Origin: Xanthobacter dioxanivorans | GTDB taxonomy: Bacteria; Pseudomonadota; Alphaproteobacteria; Rhizobiales; Xanthobacteraceae | Direction of reading: 5' to 3' | NCBI RefSeq assembly: GCF_016807805.1 | Contig: NZ_CP063362.1 | Span: forward strand, 5,560,501 to 5,624,500 | Length of the DNA: 64,000 bases | Shown here: in pieces, positions 37,907-47,785 of the stretch | How positions within the stretch are numbered: the first letter of the stretch is position 1 | Layout: each line of letters starts with the position of its first letter | Translations under genes and position numbers: made by a program | The notes under the pieces: model-generated | Told to the model about the DNA's origin: nothing | Seen by the model: the letters and a program-made list of their open reading frames with translations, nothing else | Database searches by the model: none

Positions 37907-39070
37907 ATGGATCCGATCACCTCGACCGAGGCGCTGGCTGCGGCCTGCGAGCGCCTCGCCCGCCATCCTTTCGTCACCGTCGACACGGAATTCCTCAGGG
38001 AAACCACGTTCTGGCCGAAGCTCTGCGTGGTGCAGGTGGCCTCGCCGGACGAGGCGATCCTCATCGACGCGCTCGCCGACGGCCTCGACCTCGCCCCCCT
38101 CTACCGCCTGATGGGGAATGAGCGGGTGATGAAGGTGTTTCATGCCGGCCGGCAAGACATCGAGATCATCTGGCACCAGGCGCGACTCATTCCCCATCCG
38201 GTGTTCGACACCCAGGTGGCGGCCATGGTGCTTGGCTATGGCGACAGCATTTCCTACGACCAATTGGTGCAGCGCACGACCGGCCACAACCTCGACAAGT
38301 CGTCCCGCTTCACCGACTGGTCGCGCCGGCCGCTCAGTCAGGCGCAGATCACCTACGCCATCGCCGACGTCACGCACCTGCGGGACATCTACATCAAGCT
38401 CACCACCGACCTCGAAACGCGTGGCCGTGGCGAGTGGGTGGGCGAGGAAATGCATGTGCTCACCTCTCCGGCCACCTATGAACAGGATCCGGATACCGCG
38501 TGGGAGCGTTTGAAGTCACGCGTGCGCAAGCCCCGGGAGCTGGCGGTGCTGGTGGAGCTGGCCGCCTGGCGCGAGCGGGAGGCACAGGCCCGCGACCTGC
38601 CGCGCGGCCGGGTGATCAAGGACGACGTGATCGGCGAGATCGCCCTGCAGCAGCCGCAGAGCCCCGAAAAACTGGCCGAGCTGCGTTCGGTCCCGAAGGG
38701 CTTCGAGCGCTCGCGCTATGGCGAGGCGGTTCTGGATGCGGTCCGGCGCGGTCTCGCCCGCGACCCGAAGACGCTGCCGCGCATCGAGCGCGACAAGCCG
38801 CTGCCCAATGGCGCAAGCGCAACGGTGGAGCTGCTGAAGGTGCTTCTGCGCATGACGGCCGAGCAGAATGCGGTGGCCGCCAAGGTGATCGCCACCACCG
38901 AGGACCTGGAGCGCATCGCCGTGAGCGACGATGCGGATGTGCAGGCCCTGAAGGGTTGGCGGCGCGAGCTGTTCGGGGATCGCGCGCTGGCGCTCAAGGC
39001 GGGGCGCCTTGCGCTCGCCGTCGAACGCGGGCGGGTGGTCGCGGTAGAGCGACAGGAAGAAGAACGCTAG
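37907..39070 (+). CDS. rnd: Ribonuclease D
   Basis: This 387-residue 3'-5' exoribonuclease is involved in tRNA end maturation. The DEDD active site is visible: [11 protein letters not shown] (D, E), [11 protein letters not shown] (D) and [13 protein letters not shown] (Y...D). An HRDC domain follows from about residue 205 ([21 protein letters not shown]). The length is typical. SufE lies about 195 bp downstream on the same strand. Confidence 0.94.
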   Translation: MDPITSTEALAAACERLARHPFVTVDTEFLRETTFWPKLCVVQVASPDEAILIDALADGLDLAPLYRLMGNERVMKVFHAGRQDIEIIWHQARLIPHPVFDTQVAAMVLGYGDSISYDQLVQRTTGHNLDKSSRFTDWSRRPLSQAQITYAIADVTHLRDIYIKLTTDLETRGRGEWVGEEMHVLTSPATYEQDPDTAWERLKSRVRKPRELAVLVELAAWREREAQARDLPRGRVIKDDVIGEIALQQPQSPEKLAELRSVPKGFERSRYGEAVLDAVRRGLARDPKTLPRIERDKPLPNGASATVELLKVLLRMTAEQNAVAAKVIATTEDLERIAVSDDADVQALKGWRRELFGDRALALKAGRLALAVERGRVVAVERQEEER

Positions 39071-39265
39071 GGAAACGAAGCGCAGCGGTGCATCCGGCCG
39101 GGCGGAAGCGGGTCGATGCCCGGCCCTTTCGGCACCGCGCGGCCCGCCCTCGCGGATAAATCGGGCGCAGGTCTTTGCCGGCTGTGTTATGCTGCACCGC
39201 AAGGAGCGGTATTGCGCTCGGCCGCCGTGCGGCGGAGGTGTGGGACGGGACGAGGAATTGACCTC

Positions 39266-39688
39266 ATGAATGCTGACGATCTCATTGCAGATTTTGAATT
39301 TTTGGACAATTGGGAAGACCGCTACCGGCACGTGATCGAGCTGGGCAAAAAGCTGCCGCCCTTTCCCGAGGCGGATCGCACGGAAACCAACAAGGTGCAG
39401 GGTTGCGCCAGCCAGGTGTGGCTCATCTCCGAGCTCCGGCAGACCCCCACCGGCCCCATCATCGAATTCCAGGGTGATTCCGACGCGCATATCGTGCGCG
39501 GACTGGTGGCGGTGCTGCTGACGCTGGTGTCCGGCCACAGCCCCAAGGACATCCTGGAGACGGATATCCTCGGCGTCTTCCGCCAGATCGGCCTCGAGGG
39601 GCATCTGACGCCGCAGCGCTCCAACGGTCTACGCTCGATGGTGGAGCGCATTCGCGGCCACGCCCGCGCCGCCCTCGCCGCCGCCTGA
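39266..39688 (+). CDS. sufE: SufE-family cysteine desulfurase activator
   Basis: This 140-residue protein accepts sulfur from the SufS desulfurase for Fe-S cluster assembly. The active cysteine is in NKVQGCASQVWL (about residue 50), and the N-terminal IADFEFLDNWEDRYRHVIELG is diagnostic. The start at 39266 is chosen because the family begins there; the frame is open further upstream without similarity. No other suf genes are adjacent. Confidence 0.93.
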   Translation: MNADDLIADFEFLDNWEDRYRHVIELGKKLPPFPEADRTETNKVQGCASQVWLISELRQTPTGPIIEFQGDSDAHIVRGLVAVLLTLVSGHSPKDILETDILGVFRQIGLEGHLTPQRSNGLRSMVERIRGHARAALAAA

Positions 39689-39780
39689 GGACGGGCGCCC
39701 CGACCCAGAAGAACCCGCGCCGGCCGCGAAAGCCGGCGCCGGACCGGTGCCGGAGACCGGTGCGCCTGGGAGGCGGCGTC

Positions 39781-40338
39781 CTAACCGTTGGCCTGCACGC
39801 GCACCTCCGCAGCCGCGAGGCGACGGTAGAGCGCGCGGCGGCGCGCGATGGGCCACCAGTCGTAGAGGAAGATCTCCATGGGCCGCCACAGGGCAACCCA
39901 GCCGAGAATCAGCAGCCCCTCTCCGGCAAAGCCGGAAAGCCGCTCCAACCCCATGACGTCCGAAATCAGCCCGGCCAGCGCGAGGCAGACGGCGAGCACC
40001 GCGCCGCCGATGGCCAGCGACAGCCGCCCGATGCGAAACAACTCCCGCAGCTCGGCCGCAAGGGTCCGCTCCTGGGTGGCAAAGTAGTGGCTGAGCGCCT
40101 CGGCGAGCCCGCGCCCCTCAGCTGACGCGGCCTCGTCGGCGGGCAGATGGACCAGGATGTGGATGGGCGCGTTTCGCGGCAGCTCCCGCGCCCATTCGAC
40201 GATGAACGCTTCCGCATCCGGATCGAGATCCCGCTCCCGGAACGGGAACGGGTCCAGCATGTTGAAGAGCTGCGAGACGCGCTGAACACCGATTTCGATG
40301 CGCGCGCCGGAGCCACCGCCGACGGACTGCCCGGCCAC
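39781..40338 (-). CDS. Hypothetical membrane protein
   Basis: This 185-residue protein is not recognised. An N-terminal soluble part of about 100 residues contains RVSQLFNMLDPFPFRERDLDPDAEAFIVEWARELP and HILVHLPADEA, which look conserved. Two transmembrane helices follow near 106-128 and 138-155. The C-terminus is basic (YDWWPIARRRALYRRLA). The DPFPFRERDLD stretch recurs in alphaproteobacterial hypothetical proteins, as far as I recall. Confidence 0.75.
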   Translation of the reverse strand: MAGQSVGGGSGARIEIGVQRVSQLFNMLDPFPFRERDLDPDAEAFIVEWARELPRNAPIHILVHLPADEAASAEGRGLAEALSHYFATQERTLAAELRELFRIGRLSLAIGGAVLAVCLALAGLISDVMGLERLSGFAGEGLLILGWVALWRPMEIFLYDWWPIARRRALYRRLAAAEVRVQANG

Positions 40339-40403
40339 TGCGGTGCCCCCTGCCGATCAGAAGGAGATGATGCGGGGATTGCCGCGAATGGTCGAGCCGG
40401 CCC

Positions 40404-40532
40404 TCACCTCTGGCCGCGCTTGGCGCGCACGCGCACCGGTACCGCCTGACGGCGCTGGGCGCGCAGCGCAAGGGCCGACGCCATGACGAACGCTGCGAGG
40501 GCGAAGGCGGAAGCGGCAACGAGGGACGACAT
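40404..40532 (-). CDS. 42-residue single-helix membrane protein
   Basis: A short gene with GGTGGAG placed 8 bases before its ATG. The product begins MSSLVAASAFALAAFVMASA, a clean transmembrane or signal-like helix, and ends in a strongly basic tail (RAQRRQAVPVRVRAKRGQR). It follows the positive-inside rule as a small inner-membrane protein. The function is unknown. It may be transcribed together with the membrane-protein gene 65 bp downstream. Confidence 0.5.
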   Translation of the reverse strand: MSSLVAASAFALAAFVMASALALRAQRRQAVPVRVRAKRGQR

Positions 40533-40762
40533 GGATATTCTCCACCGAAACGCCTGCGACGGGATGACCGCATGCTGGCGGGCCGTGCGCCGGCGAACAA
40601 ATTCATTCTAGCCAAATTCGCCCGCCGGACGCCAGCCTTGCCGTATATGAAATGGGGGGAGCAGGCGGCGCCACCAGTGGCGTCACGCCCATGTGACTCA
40701 TGCGGCAGCACTTCCGGGCATCTGTAGGGCCGGTGACCATGGCCCGGCCGGCCTGTCCACTC

Positions 40763-41809
40763 CTAGACGGCGACGAGATAGGGCACGGGTTCCGGCACAA
40801 AGTCGCGCCGCACACGGTCAAGTCGCTCGAGCGCGCGACCGAAAGAGCCCTTCAGATGGTCCCGCAGGGCCTCCGCCGCCGCGTCGGGGTGGCCGGCGGC
40901 CAGGTGCTCGACCACCGCGAGATGCTCCGGAAGCACCGGCTCCTGCGCATGAAAACGCGGTTCGCGGCTGTACAGGAAGGTCAGCGCCACCAGCAGCGTG
41001 TGGCAGGTGCCGAGCGCCTCCATCAGGGTGGCGTTGCCGCAATGGCCGATGAGGCCCACGTGAAGATCCTCCTCCAATCCGGAGAGCCGCGCGGCATCAA
41101 GCGCGGACGGCGTCTCCATGGCGTCCAGCAGGTCGCTCCTGAGCCGCGGGATGGTTTCGGTCGGCAAATGCGGGAAAGCCCTCAGCAGCGCGGCCGGCTC
41201 CAGGATGGCGCGCATGTCGAACAACTCCGCCACATAGGCCGGGGTGAGCGCCGGGGCATGCCAGTGCAGGCGCGCATCCTTGCGCACCACACCCCGCTGA
41301 TGCAGGCGGGAGAGGACCTCCCGGGCGACCGTGCGGCTGACCCCGTAATGCGCGGCCAGATGGTTCTCCACCACGCGCCAGGCACCGAAGGCGGTGCGCG
41401 CCACCACTTCCTGCTCCACACTGCGATAGATGCGCTCCCACGACGCTTCCGGCGCAAGCTGCACCGGCGCGTCGCCCGCCGCCACGTCGGCGGACGACAC
41501 GGACAGCGTGCCCGAAAGGCGCTCCACGATGAAGCCGTGCCCCTCGGCGCGGCGCACCAGCCCGAGACGCTCCAAACGCGCAAGCGCCTGCCGCGCCGGC
41601 GCCCGGGAGATGCCGAACCGCTCCGCCACACGTGATTCGAGCAGGCGCTCCCCGGTGACCAGGACGCCCGAGGCGATCTGTGCGGCGAGGATGTCGAAGG
41701 CGCGTTCATGCAACCGGGGGGAAATGCCGCTCGGCGCCTGCCGCTCCGCCTTCGGCGTGGCCGTGGACGCAGGTCCCTCCGGAACCAATGGAGACACCTC
41801 TACCGGCAT
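40763..41809 (-). CDS. GntR-family regulator with two winged-helix domains and an FCD domain
   Basis: The start at 41809 gives 348 residues. A first GntR winged helix spans about residues 28-90 (AERFGISRAPARQALARLERLGLV). A second, weaker one spans about 118-180 (LAAHYGVSRTVAREVLSRLHQRGVV). A C-terminal all-helical FCD ligand domain spans about 190-335 (ELFDMRAILEPAALL, LEEDLHVGLIGHCGN). Most FCD regulators have a single DNA-binding domain. It is divergent from an Ldh_2-type dehydrogenase with a perfect palindrome between, and probably represses that gene. Confidence 0.88.
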   Translation of the reverse strand: MPVEVSPLVPEGPASTATPKAERQAPSGISPRLHERAFDILAAQIASGVLVTGERLLESRVAERFGISRAPARQALARLERLGLVRRAEGHGFIVERLSGTLSVSSADVAAGDAPVQLAPEASWERIYRSVEQEVVARTAFGAWRVVENHLAAHYGVSRTVAREVLSRLHQRGVVRKDARLHWHAPALTPAYVAELFDMRAILEPAALLRAFPHLPTETIPRLRSDLLDAMETPSALDAARLSGLEEDLHVGLIGHCGNATLMEALGTCHTLLVALTFLYSREPRFHAQEPVLPEHLAVVEHLAAGHPDAAAEALRDHLKGSFGRALERLDRVRRDFVPEPVPYLVAV

Positions 41810-41987
41810 TCCGCGCCCCCTCCCCCAATTCCCGCCTGCCACGCGCTGCGCGCCGCGAGGACACCTCGGTGCCCCGCCGTGCGAAACGTGCCCGACGCCA
41901 CGGCACATGCCAAGCCGGCCAAGGACTTGTCCCGCATCCGGCGGCCGCGCGGATCGTCGCGCCCGCCGGATATTTACAAGATGAATG

Positions 41988-42005
41988 TTTGGTGTGTACA
42001 CCAAA
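41988..42005. promoter_or_regulatory. GntR-type operator palindrome
   Basis: TTTGGTGTGTACACCAAA has perfect 8-bp arms around a GT centre and contains the FadR-subfamily pattern TGGT-N6-ACCA. It is 62 bp before the dehydrogenase start and about 180 bp before the regulator start, in a locally AT-rich patch. It is the natural binding site for the divergent GntR protein. Confidence 0.75.
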
Positions 42006-42066
42006 CACCCAAACTTTCCTTCCCGCACAGCACCGGTGGCGGGGAATTGCCCCTCAGGACATGGCC

Positions 42067-43185
42067 ATGACGCAGCACGGTACGCAGCAGCCGCCCTCGA
42101 CCGAGTCCACCGCTCCCGCCCCGGCGGCGATTGAGCGGCATCGCGCCGACGGGCTGCTCGCCTTCTGCGAGGCGGCCCTCGGTGCCGCCGGGGCGGACGC
42201 CGACACGGCCGCCGCGGCGAGCCGCGCCATGCTGCACGGATCGCGCTTCGGTGTGGACAGCCACGGCGTGCGGCTGCTGGACCATTATGTCACGGTGATT
42301 GCCGGCGGCCGGGTAAAGGGAGCGCCGGACCTGCGCTTCCATCAAGGCGCCGCGGCGGTGGCGACGCTCGATGCGGACCATGGCCACGGGGCGCGCGCGG
42401 CCTATGCCGCCATGGACCTCGCCATGGAGAAAGCCAGCCTTTACGGCATCGGCGCCGTGGCGATCCGCAATTCCTCCCATTTCGGCGCCGCCGGGGCCTA
42501 TGCGCTCGAAGCGGCGGAGAACGGCTTCATCGGGCTCGCCTTTTGCAATTCCGACAGTTTCGTGCGCCTGCACGGCGGAGCGGAACGCTTCCACGGCACC
42601 AATCCCATCGCCATGGGCGTGCCCGTGCGCGACGAAGACCCCTGGCTGCTCGACATGGCCACCAGCGCCATCCCCTACAATCGCGTGCTGCTCTACCGCA
42701 GCCTCGGGCAGGCGCTGCCGCCGGAGGTCGCCTCGGACGCAGTCGGCCACGACACCACGGACCCGCATGCGGTGGACATGCTGGCCCCCTTGGGCGCGGC
42801 CTTCGGCTTCAAGGGGGCGGCGCTTGCCGGCGTGGTGGAGGTGTTCAGCGCCGTGCTGGCAGGGGCGCGGCTGTCCTTCGACATCGCCCCCATGGGCGGC
42901 CCGGACTTTGCGACGCCACGCAACGTGGGGGCCTTCGTCATGGCTCTGAAACCGGGAGCCTTCGTGACGGAAATGGAATTCGACGTGGCGATGAAACGCT
43001 ACCGCGACACCCTGCGCGCCTCCTGCCCCGCACCAGGGGACATGGTGATGGCACCCGGGGATCGGGAATGGACGGTGGCGGCCCAACGGCAGATGGAAGG
43101 GATCCCCATCGATCCCGCCACCGCCGAGGCGTTCGATCGCATCGCCACGCGGTTCGCCCTGCCCCGGCCCCGGCCGGTGAGCTGA
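42067..43185 (+). CDS. Malate/L-lactate dehydrogenase family oxidoreductase (Ldh_2)
   Basis: This 372-residue NAD(P)-dependent 2-hydroxyacid dehydrogenase belongs to the YlbC/ComC/sulfolactate dehydrogenase group. Visible signatures are SRFGVDSHGVRLLDHYV, VAIRNSSHFGAAGAYALEA (catalytic histidine) and FHGTNPIAMGVP. The ATG at 42067 has AGGA at proper spacing; the ATG at 42061 is too close to it. Substrates in the family include malate, lactate, ureidoglycolate and sulfolactate; the sequence alone does not choose. Control by the divergent GntR protein is likely. Confidence 0.9.
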   Translation: MTQHGTQQPPSTESTAPAPAAIERHRADGLLAFCEAALGAAGADADTAAAASRAMLHGSRFGVDSHGVRLLDHYVTVIAGGRVKGAPDLRFHQGAAAVATLDADHGHGARAAYAAMDLAMEKASLYGIGAVAIRNSSHFGAAGAYALEAAENGFIGLAFCNSDSFVRLHGGAERFHGTNPIAMGVPVRDEDPWLLDMATSAIPYNRVLLYRSLGQALPPEVASDAVGHDTTDPHAVDMLAPLGAAFGFKGAALAGVVEVFSAVLAGARLSFDIAPMGGPDFATPRNVGAFVMALKPGAFVTEMEFDVAMKRYRDTLRASCPAPGDMVMAPGDREWTVAAQRQMEGIPIDPATAEAFDRIATRFALPRPRPVS

Positions 43186-43193
43186 ACGGCCGC

Positions 43194-43283
43194 TCAGCCG
43201 AACACGATCGCCGCGACGATGACGCCGTAGGCGAGAAGGAAGAAGAAGCTGTCCCTCAGGACGCGCCCGCGAATGATCGTCAT
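43194..43283 (-). CDS. Possible 29-residue membrane peptide
   Basis: The short frame encodes MTIIRGRVLRDSFFFLLAYG followed by VIVAAIVFG: a basic start then one hydrophobic helix. Its ribosome site is weak, but the composition is far from random for this GC-rich DNA and AT-rich promoter-like sequence lies upstream. Similar tiny proteins occur in Rhizobiales as far as I recall; this was not checked. Confidence 0.4.
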   Translation of the reverse strand: MTIIRGRVLRDSFFFLLAYGVIVAAIVFG

Positions 43284-43481
43284 AATTCACAACCTATAAT
43301 TTCCAGCGATCTTATATGCGAAGTGAATTGCGTCAATAATCAATTTTTTGACGTGAAATAGAGGCGCGAAACCGGCGAGTCTGCCGGCCATGTCCCCTGC
43401 CCGGCCGGTGCTGCTGTCCTGCCAGCGGGGTGACGTCGAAAACCAGGGATTGCAGGGCTTCGCCGCAAGTGCCGTCCGATC

Positions 43482-43943
43482 CTACGGATGGCGGAAGCGG
43501 GTCCTGATGCGCTGTTCCAGCTCGTCGCGCACGGCGCGGTAGGCCTCCAGCCGCTGCTCGCGGTTGCCCCCCTCGCCGGTGGGATCCGAGGTGGGCCAGT
43601 ATTCCACGTCGAGCGCGTTGGTGCGGGTCAGTTCCAGGGCGCGATGGTGGGCGTCCGGGGAGAGCGAGATGGCAAGGTCGAAGCTGAGGCCCTCATATTC
43701 CTCGAGATCCTCCACGCTCTGCGGCCGATGCCGGTGCACGTCGAGGCCGATCTCCTCCATCACGGCAGTGACGAAGGGGTCGGGGTCGCCTGCGATCACG
43801 CCCGCGGAGCCCACATAAAGCGACTTGCCGAACAGGTGCTTCGCCAGCGCCGCCGCCATCACGGAGCGCACGACGTTCTGCCCGCACATGAAGAGAACCG
43901 ATTGCGGCCGCGCTGAGCGCTTCGGCGCCGCAGGGGGCTCCAT
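43482..43943 (-). CDS. Low-molecular-weight phosphatase / arsenate-reductase-like protein
   Basis: This 153-residue protein has the phosphatase P-loop region at the N-terminus (SVLFMCGQNVVRSVMAAALAKH). The usual CxxxxxR(S/T) loop is present as CGQNVVRS. The C-terminal DVEYWPTSDPT carries the catalytic DP. It follows UPF0262 by 6 bp, the standard order hisD-UPF0262-phosphatase in alphaproteobacteria. The substrate is unknown. Confidence 0.88.
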   Translation of the reverse strand: MEPPAAPKRSARPQSVLFMCGQNVVRSVMAAALAKHLFGKSLYVGSAGVIAGDPDPFVTAVMEEIGLDVHRHRPQSVEDLEEYEGLSFDLAISLSPDAHHRALELTRTNALDVEYWPTSDPTGEGGNREQRLEAYRAVRDELEQRIRTRFRHP

Positions 43944-43949
43944 CGCCGC

Positions 43950-44444
43950 TCAGCCTTTCCAGTGCAGCGCGCAGATGAGGGTAAAGAGGCGCCGCGCGGA
44001 GTCGAAATCGAGTTCCACCTTGCCGTCGAGCCGCTCGCGCAGGAGCGTCGACCCCTCGTTGTGCAGGCCGCGCCGGCCCATGTCGATGGCCTCGATCTGG
44101 CTCGGCGAGGCGGTGCGGATGGCGTTGTAATAGCTCTCGCAGACGAGGAAATAGTCCTTCACAACCTTGCGGAAGGGCGCGAGGGAAAGGTGATGCTGCA
44201 CCACCTGCTCCCCGCCCTCCCGCTTGATGTCGAGCACCAGCCGGTTCTCCATGAGCGAGATGTGGAGCCTGTAAGGCCCCTCGCCGGGATCGCCGCACGG
44301 AAAGAAGGAATTGTCCTCCACCAGGTCCCAGATGGCGGTCGCGCGCTCGTGGTCGATGTCCGCGCTGGCATGGCCGATGGACGCATCGTCGAGGGTGACC
44401 GCGCAGAGGCGGGCCGATGGGCGGGCTGCCGGCTTGTCGCTCAT
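43950..44444 (-). CDS. UPF0262 family protein
   Basis: This 164-residue protein matches UPF0262: [64 protein letters not shown]. The function is unknown, but it is conserved beside hisD. The start at 44444 lies 16 bp after the hisD stop; upstream in-frame codons fall inside hisD. Confidence 0.9.
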   Translation of the reverse strand: MSDKPAARPSARLCAVTLDDASIGHASADIDHERATAIWDLVEDNSFFPCGDPGEGPYRLHISLMENRLVLDIKREGGEQVVQHHLSLAPFRKVVKDYFLVCESYYNAIRTASPSQIEAIDMGRRGLHNEGSTLLRERLDGKVELDFDSARRLFTLICALHWKG

Positions 44445-44460
44445 CGCCTCTGGCTCCGGG

Positions 44461-45753
44461 TCATCGGTTGGTGCGGATGGAAACGGATCGGCCGTGAGCA
44501 TCGAGCCGCTCGACGCCAGCCAGGCGCACGGCGGCGGGTCCGAGCTTCTCCAGGGCATCCGCATCGAGCTTCAGGATGGACGTGCGCTTCATGAAGTCGA
44601 GCACGGAAAGGCCCGAGGAAAAGCGCGCCGAGCGAGCGGTGGGCAGGACGTGGTTGGTGCCGCCCACATAGTCGCCGATGGCTTCCGGCGTGAACGCGCC
44701 GATGAAGATCGCCCCGGCATGGCGCACCTCCGCCGCGAGGTCTTCCGCCGCCGCGGCGTGGATCTCCAGGTGCTCCGGAGCGAGGCGATCCACCAGCGGG
44801 ATGGCCGCGGCCAGGCTCTCCACCAGGATGATCGCCCCATGGTCGCGCCAGGAGGCCGAAGCGATGGCGGCGCGCGGGAGGTTCAGGAGCATGCCTTCCA
44901 CCGCCTTCTCCACCGCGTCCGCCAGGGCCGGCGAATCGGTGATGAGGATGGACTGGGCGGCGGTGTCGTGCTCGGCCTGGGCGAGAAGGTCGGCGGCGAT
45001 CCAGTCGGAGTTCGCCTCGCCATCGGCGAGAATGAGCACCTCGGACGGGCCGGCCACCATGTCGATGCCAACCTTGCCGAACACCTGCCGCTTGGCCGCC
45101 GCCACATAGGCGTTGCCCGGGCCGACGATCTTGTCCACCGGCTTGATGGTCTGCGTGCCATAGGCCAGCGCCGCCACAGCCTGCGCGCCGCCGACCCGAT
45201 ACACCTCGTGCACGCCGGCAAGGCGCGCCGCCGCCAGCACGAGCGGCGCGATTTCGCCGTCAGGGGCCGGGACCACCATGACGATGCGCGGCACGCCGGC
45301 CACCTGGGCCGGCACCGCATTCATGAGGACGGAAGAGGGATAGGCCGCCGTGCCACCGGGAACATAGAGCCCCACGGCGTCCACACTGGTCCAGCGGTGC
45401 CCCAGCACCACGCCGGCGCTGTCCGTATAGCTGTCGTCGGTCGGCTTCTGCCGGGCGTGGTGCGATTCGATGCGCCCCTTGGCGAAGACGAGCGCCTCGC
45501 GCGTGTCCGCGGGGATGGAGACGAGCGCCGCGTCGAGCTCGGCATCGGTCACCCTGAGGCCAAGGACCTCGAGGTCCACCCGATCGAAGGTGCGGGAGAG
45601 ATCGATCAGCGCCCGGTCGCCGCGCGCGCGCACGTCGGCGATGATGGCGGCCACCTGGTCCTGCACGTCCACCGACGCCTCGCGCTTGGACCCGAGGAAG
45701 GCGGTGAAACGCTCGGAGAAGTCGGATTGTTCGGTCGAAAGGCGGATCGGCAT
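44461..45753 (-). CDS. hisD: Histidinol dehydrogenase
   Basis: This 430-residue zinc enzyme oxidises L-histidinol to L-histidine with NAD+, the last step of histidine synthesis. Typical segments are [41 protein letters not shown], the zinc and catalytic region [12 protein letters not shown], and LAPEHLEIH. The length is normal. It leads the operon with UPF0262 and the phosphatase. A GGDEF-EAL gene separates it from DUF2948, which normally lies immediately upstream. Confidence 0.96.
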   Translation of the reverse strand: MPIRLSTEQSDFSERFTAFLGSKREASVDVQDQVAAIIADVRARGDRALIDLSRTFDRVDLEVLGLRVTDAELDAALVSIPADTREALVFAKGRIESHHARQKPTDDSYTDSAGVVLGHRWTSVDAVGLYVPGGTAAYPSSVLMNAVPAQVAGVPRIVMVVPAPDGEIAPLVLAAARLAGVHEVYRVGGAQAVAALAYGTQTIKPVDKIVGPGNAYVAAAKRQVFGKVGIDMVAGPSEVLILADGEANSDWIAADLLAQAEHDTAAQSILITDSPALADAVEKAVEGMLLNLPRAAIASASWRDHGAIILVESLAAAIPLVDRLAPEHLEIHAAAAEDLAAEVRHAGAIFIGAFTPEAIGDYVGGTNHVLPTARSARFSSGLSVLDFMKRTSILKLDADALEKLGPAAVRLAGVERLDAHGRSVSIRTNR

Positions 45754-45918
45754 GCCGCCTTGCTAGAGCAGGTTCGCCCGCGAGGGAAGCCCTGCCTTGG
45801 GCCTGCCCGGGGGCGGGCCAGCCGATCCGGCTCCAACCTCAAGGGGAGAAAGAGTTATCCGGTCGGCTCGCATCCGGCGGAACCGAGGCCTTCGCCCGCG
45901 CCGGCCCTCCCCTTGCCT

Positions 45919-47505
45919 CTATGCCTGGCGCTGCGCCAGGGAGCGGCGGACCTCGGCGTGCGCCAGTGCGCCGGCGTCCGCGGCGCTCATGGGGCGGGCG
46001 AACAGGTAGCCCTGCCCCAGCGAACAGCCCTGGCCGCGCAACCAATCCGCCTCTTCGGGCGTCTCGACGCCCTCGGCAACGGTCACAAGCTCCAGCGAGC
46101 GGCCAAGACCGAGCATGGAAGCGACGATCTTGCGGCACTGGGGATCATCCACGATGTGGGCGGTGAAGGACCGGTCGATCTTGATCTTGTCGATGGGCAG
46201 CTCGTAGAGGTGCCGCAGGCTGGAAAACCCCGTGCCGAAATCGTCGAGGGACATGCACACGCCCTCCGCCCTCAAAGCCGACATGCTCCGCCGCGCGGCC
46301 TCAAAATCCTGCACCAGGGCAGTCTCGGTGATCTCGAGCTCGATGCGCTGGGGCGGCACCTGCATGGCCGAGAGGAGATCGAGGATGCGGCGCGGCAATT
46401 GGGGATCGAGCAACTGCATGGGCGAGAGGTTGATGGCAACGGTAAATTCCGCGGGCCACTCCCGCGTGTCCTCGCACACCCGCCTGAGCATCGCGGTAAA
46501 CAGGGTGTCCACAAGCCCGGCATCCTCGGCGATGGGGATAAAAGCCGGCGCACCCAGAAGCCCGCGCGTGGGGTGGTTCCACCGGGCGAGGGCCTCGAAC
46601 CCCATGATCCGCCGGCTCGCGAGATCCACCAGCGGCTGATAGTGGGCGATGATTTCGCCCCGCTCGAAGCCATCGTGCAGATCGGCCTCCATCGCAAGCC
46701 GCGCGCGCCGACGCTCATCGAGGGTGGGGTCATAAAGGGCGTAGCGGTCCTTCCCGGCGGCTTTCGCCTGCCACATGGCGGTCTCCGCGCATTGGAGGAG
46801 CACGGTCTCCGTCACGCCGTCACGGGGAAACTTGCTGATGCCGATGCTGGCGGTAATCTTGACCTGCTTGTCCTGATAGACGAAGGGCTCGTGCAAAATA
46901 TTCAGGACACGCGTCGCCAACCGAAACAGCTTATCCGGCTCCTCAGACAGCATCGGGAACAGCATAGAGAACTCATCGCTGCCAAGCCGCGCGACGAAAT
47001 CCTCGCCTTGCAGGCATGTGCGCAGTCGCGTCGCGGCAAGATACAGGATTTCGTCTCCCGCACTGTAACCCCACATGTCGTTGACGGTCGAGAATTGATC
47101 AATATCGATCACCAGAAGCGCGAGCCGCGTCTGGCTCTGTTCCGCGCGCTTCAGCGCCTGACCAAACTCCTGTTGAAACAGGGCGCGGTTCGCGATGCCG
47201 GTCAGGGCGTCGAAATGGGCTGCATCCCGTGCCGCCTTTTCCGCATATCGGCGTTCGGCGATCTCCGCGCGGAGGCGGCGTTCGTGCACGACCAATATGG
47301 CGATCAGGGCGAACGTCGCGACCACGAAACCAGAATAAATCTCATCCAAATGCAACGATTCATAGGTTCGATTTAGGCTAAAAATCCGCTCGGAAAAATC
47401 AATCGAGACGAGAATAATCCAGATGCACACCGATACCAGAAAGATAATGAAATAAAATAAGCGCCCCCTGCTTCGGTCTGCAGAGGTAAGCTGCCTGTGC
47501 AACAT
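45919..47505 (-). CDS. Membrane GGDEF-EAL protein with GSDEF motif
   Basis: This 528-residue protein has two transmembrane helices near residues 17-36 and 60-77 with a short loop between, then GGDEF and EAL domains. The cyclase motif reads GSDEF at 175-179 (ARLGSDEFSML), a changed second glycine that may weaken or abolish synthesis. The EAL domain is intact: EAL at 304-306, ELEITETAL, LDDFGTGFSSL and AEGVETPEE. It is therefore more likely a phosphodiesterase. The upstream 380 bp and its N-terminal codons are AT-rich compared with neighbours, and it interrupts the conserved DUF2948-hisD order, which suggests later insertion. Confidence 0.9.
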   Translation of the reverse strand: MLHRQLTSADRSRGRLFYFIIFLVSVCIWIILVSIDFSERIFSLNRTYESLHLDEIYSGFVVATFALIAILVVHERRLRAEIAERRYAEKAARDAAHFDALTGIANRALFQQEFGQALKRAEQSQTRLALLVIDIDQFSTVNDMWGYSAGDEILYLAATRLRTCLQGEDFVARLGSDEFSMLFPMLSEEPDKLFRLATRVLNILHEPFVYQDKQVKITASIGISKFPRDGVTETVLLQCAETAMWQAKAAGKDRYALYDPTLDERRRARLAMEADLHDGFERGEIIAHYQPLVDLASRRIMGFEALARWNHPTRGLLGAPAFIPIAEDAGLVDTLFTAMLRRVCEDTREWPAEFTVAINLSPMQLLDPQLPRRILDLLSAMQVPPQRIELEITETALVQDFEAARRSMSALRAEGVCMSLDDFGTGFSSLRHLYELPIDKIKIDRSFTAHIVDDPQCRKIVASMLGLGRSLELVTVAEGVETPEEADWLRGQGCSLGQGYLFARPMSAADAGALAHAEVRRSLAQRQA

Positions 47506-47785
47506 GCTTGACCCTCCCCTTGCGAAGCCTGAATGCTGTGCGCCAGGTCAAACCCTTCATCTAAGCGGCACCGAAACACCATCTGCATGGCAGCGCTGCA
47601 TCAGCGCTGGACTCTAGCACAGCGCGCAGCGATAAAATGCCGCACGAAATCACATCATTTTGACAAATTTTTTCACAGTCCTGCAAGGACTTGCGCGCAC
47701 GGCCGGCTTCGCCGGAGCCGGCTTGGGGACTCCGGCGATCGCAATCCGAACGCCCCGGCAATGCCTGAAGTGAAACGCGCGCGCC

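Noticed and set aside
35315..38455. 1046-codon minus-strand frame opposite the GGDEF-EAL and RNase D genes
   Set aside because: Shadow frame; the opposite strand encodes intact GGDEF, EAL and DEDD motifs.
44311..47376. Long plus-strand open frame opposite hisD and the GGDEF-EAL gene
   Set aside because: Low-complexity His/Arg/Gly product with no motif; both genes on the minus strand are certain.
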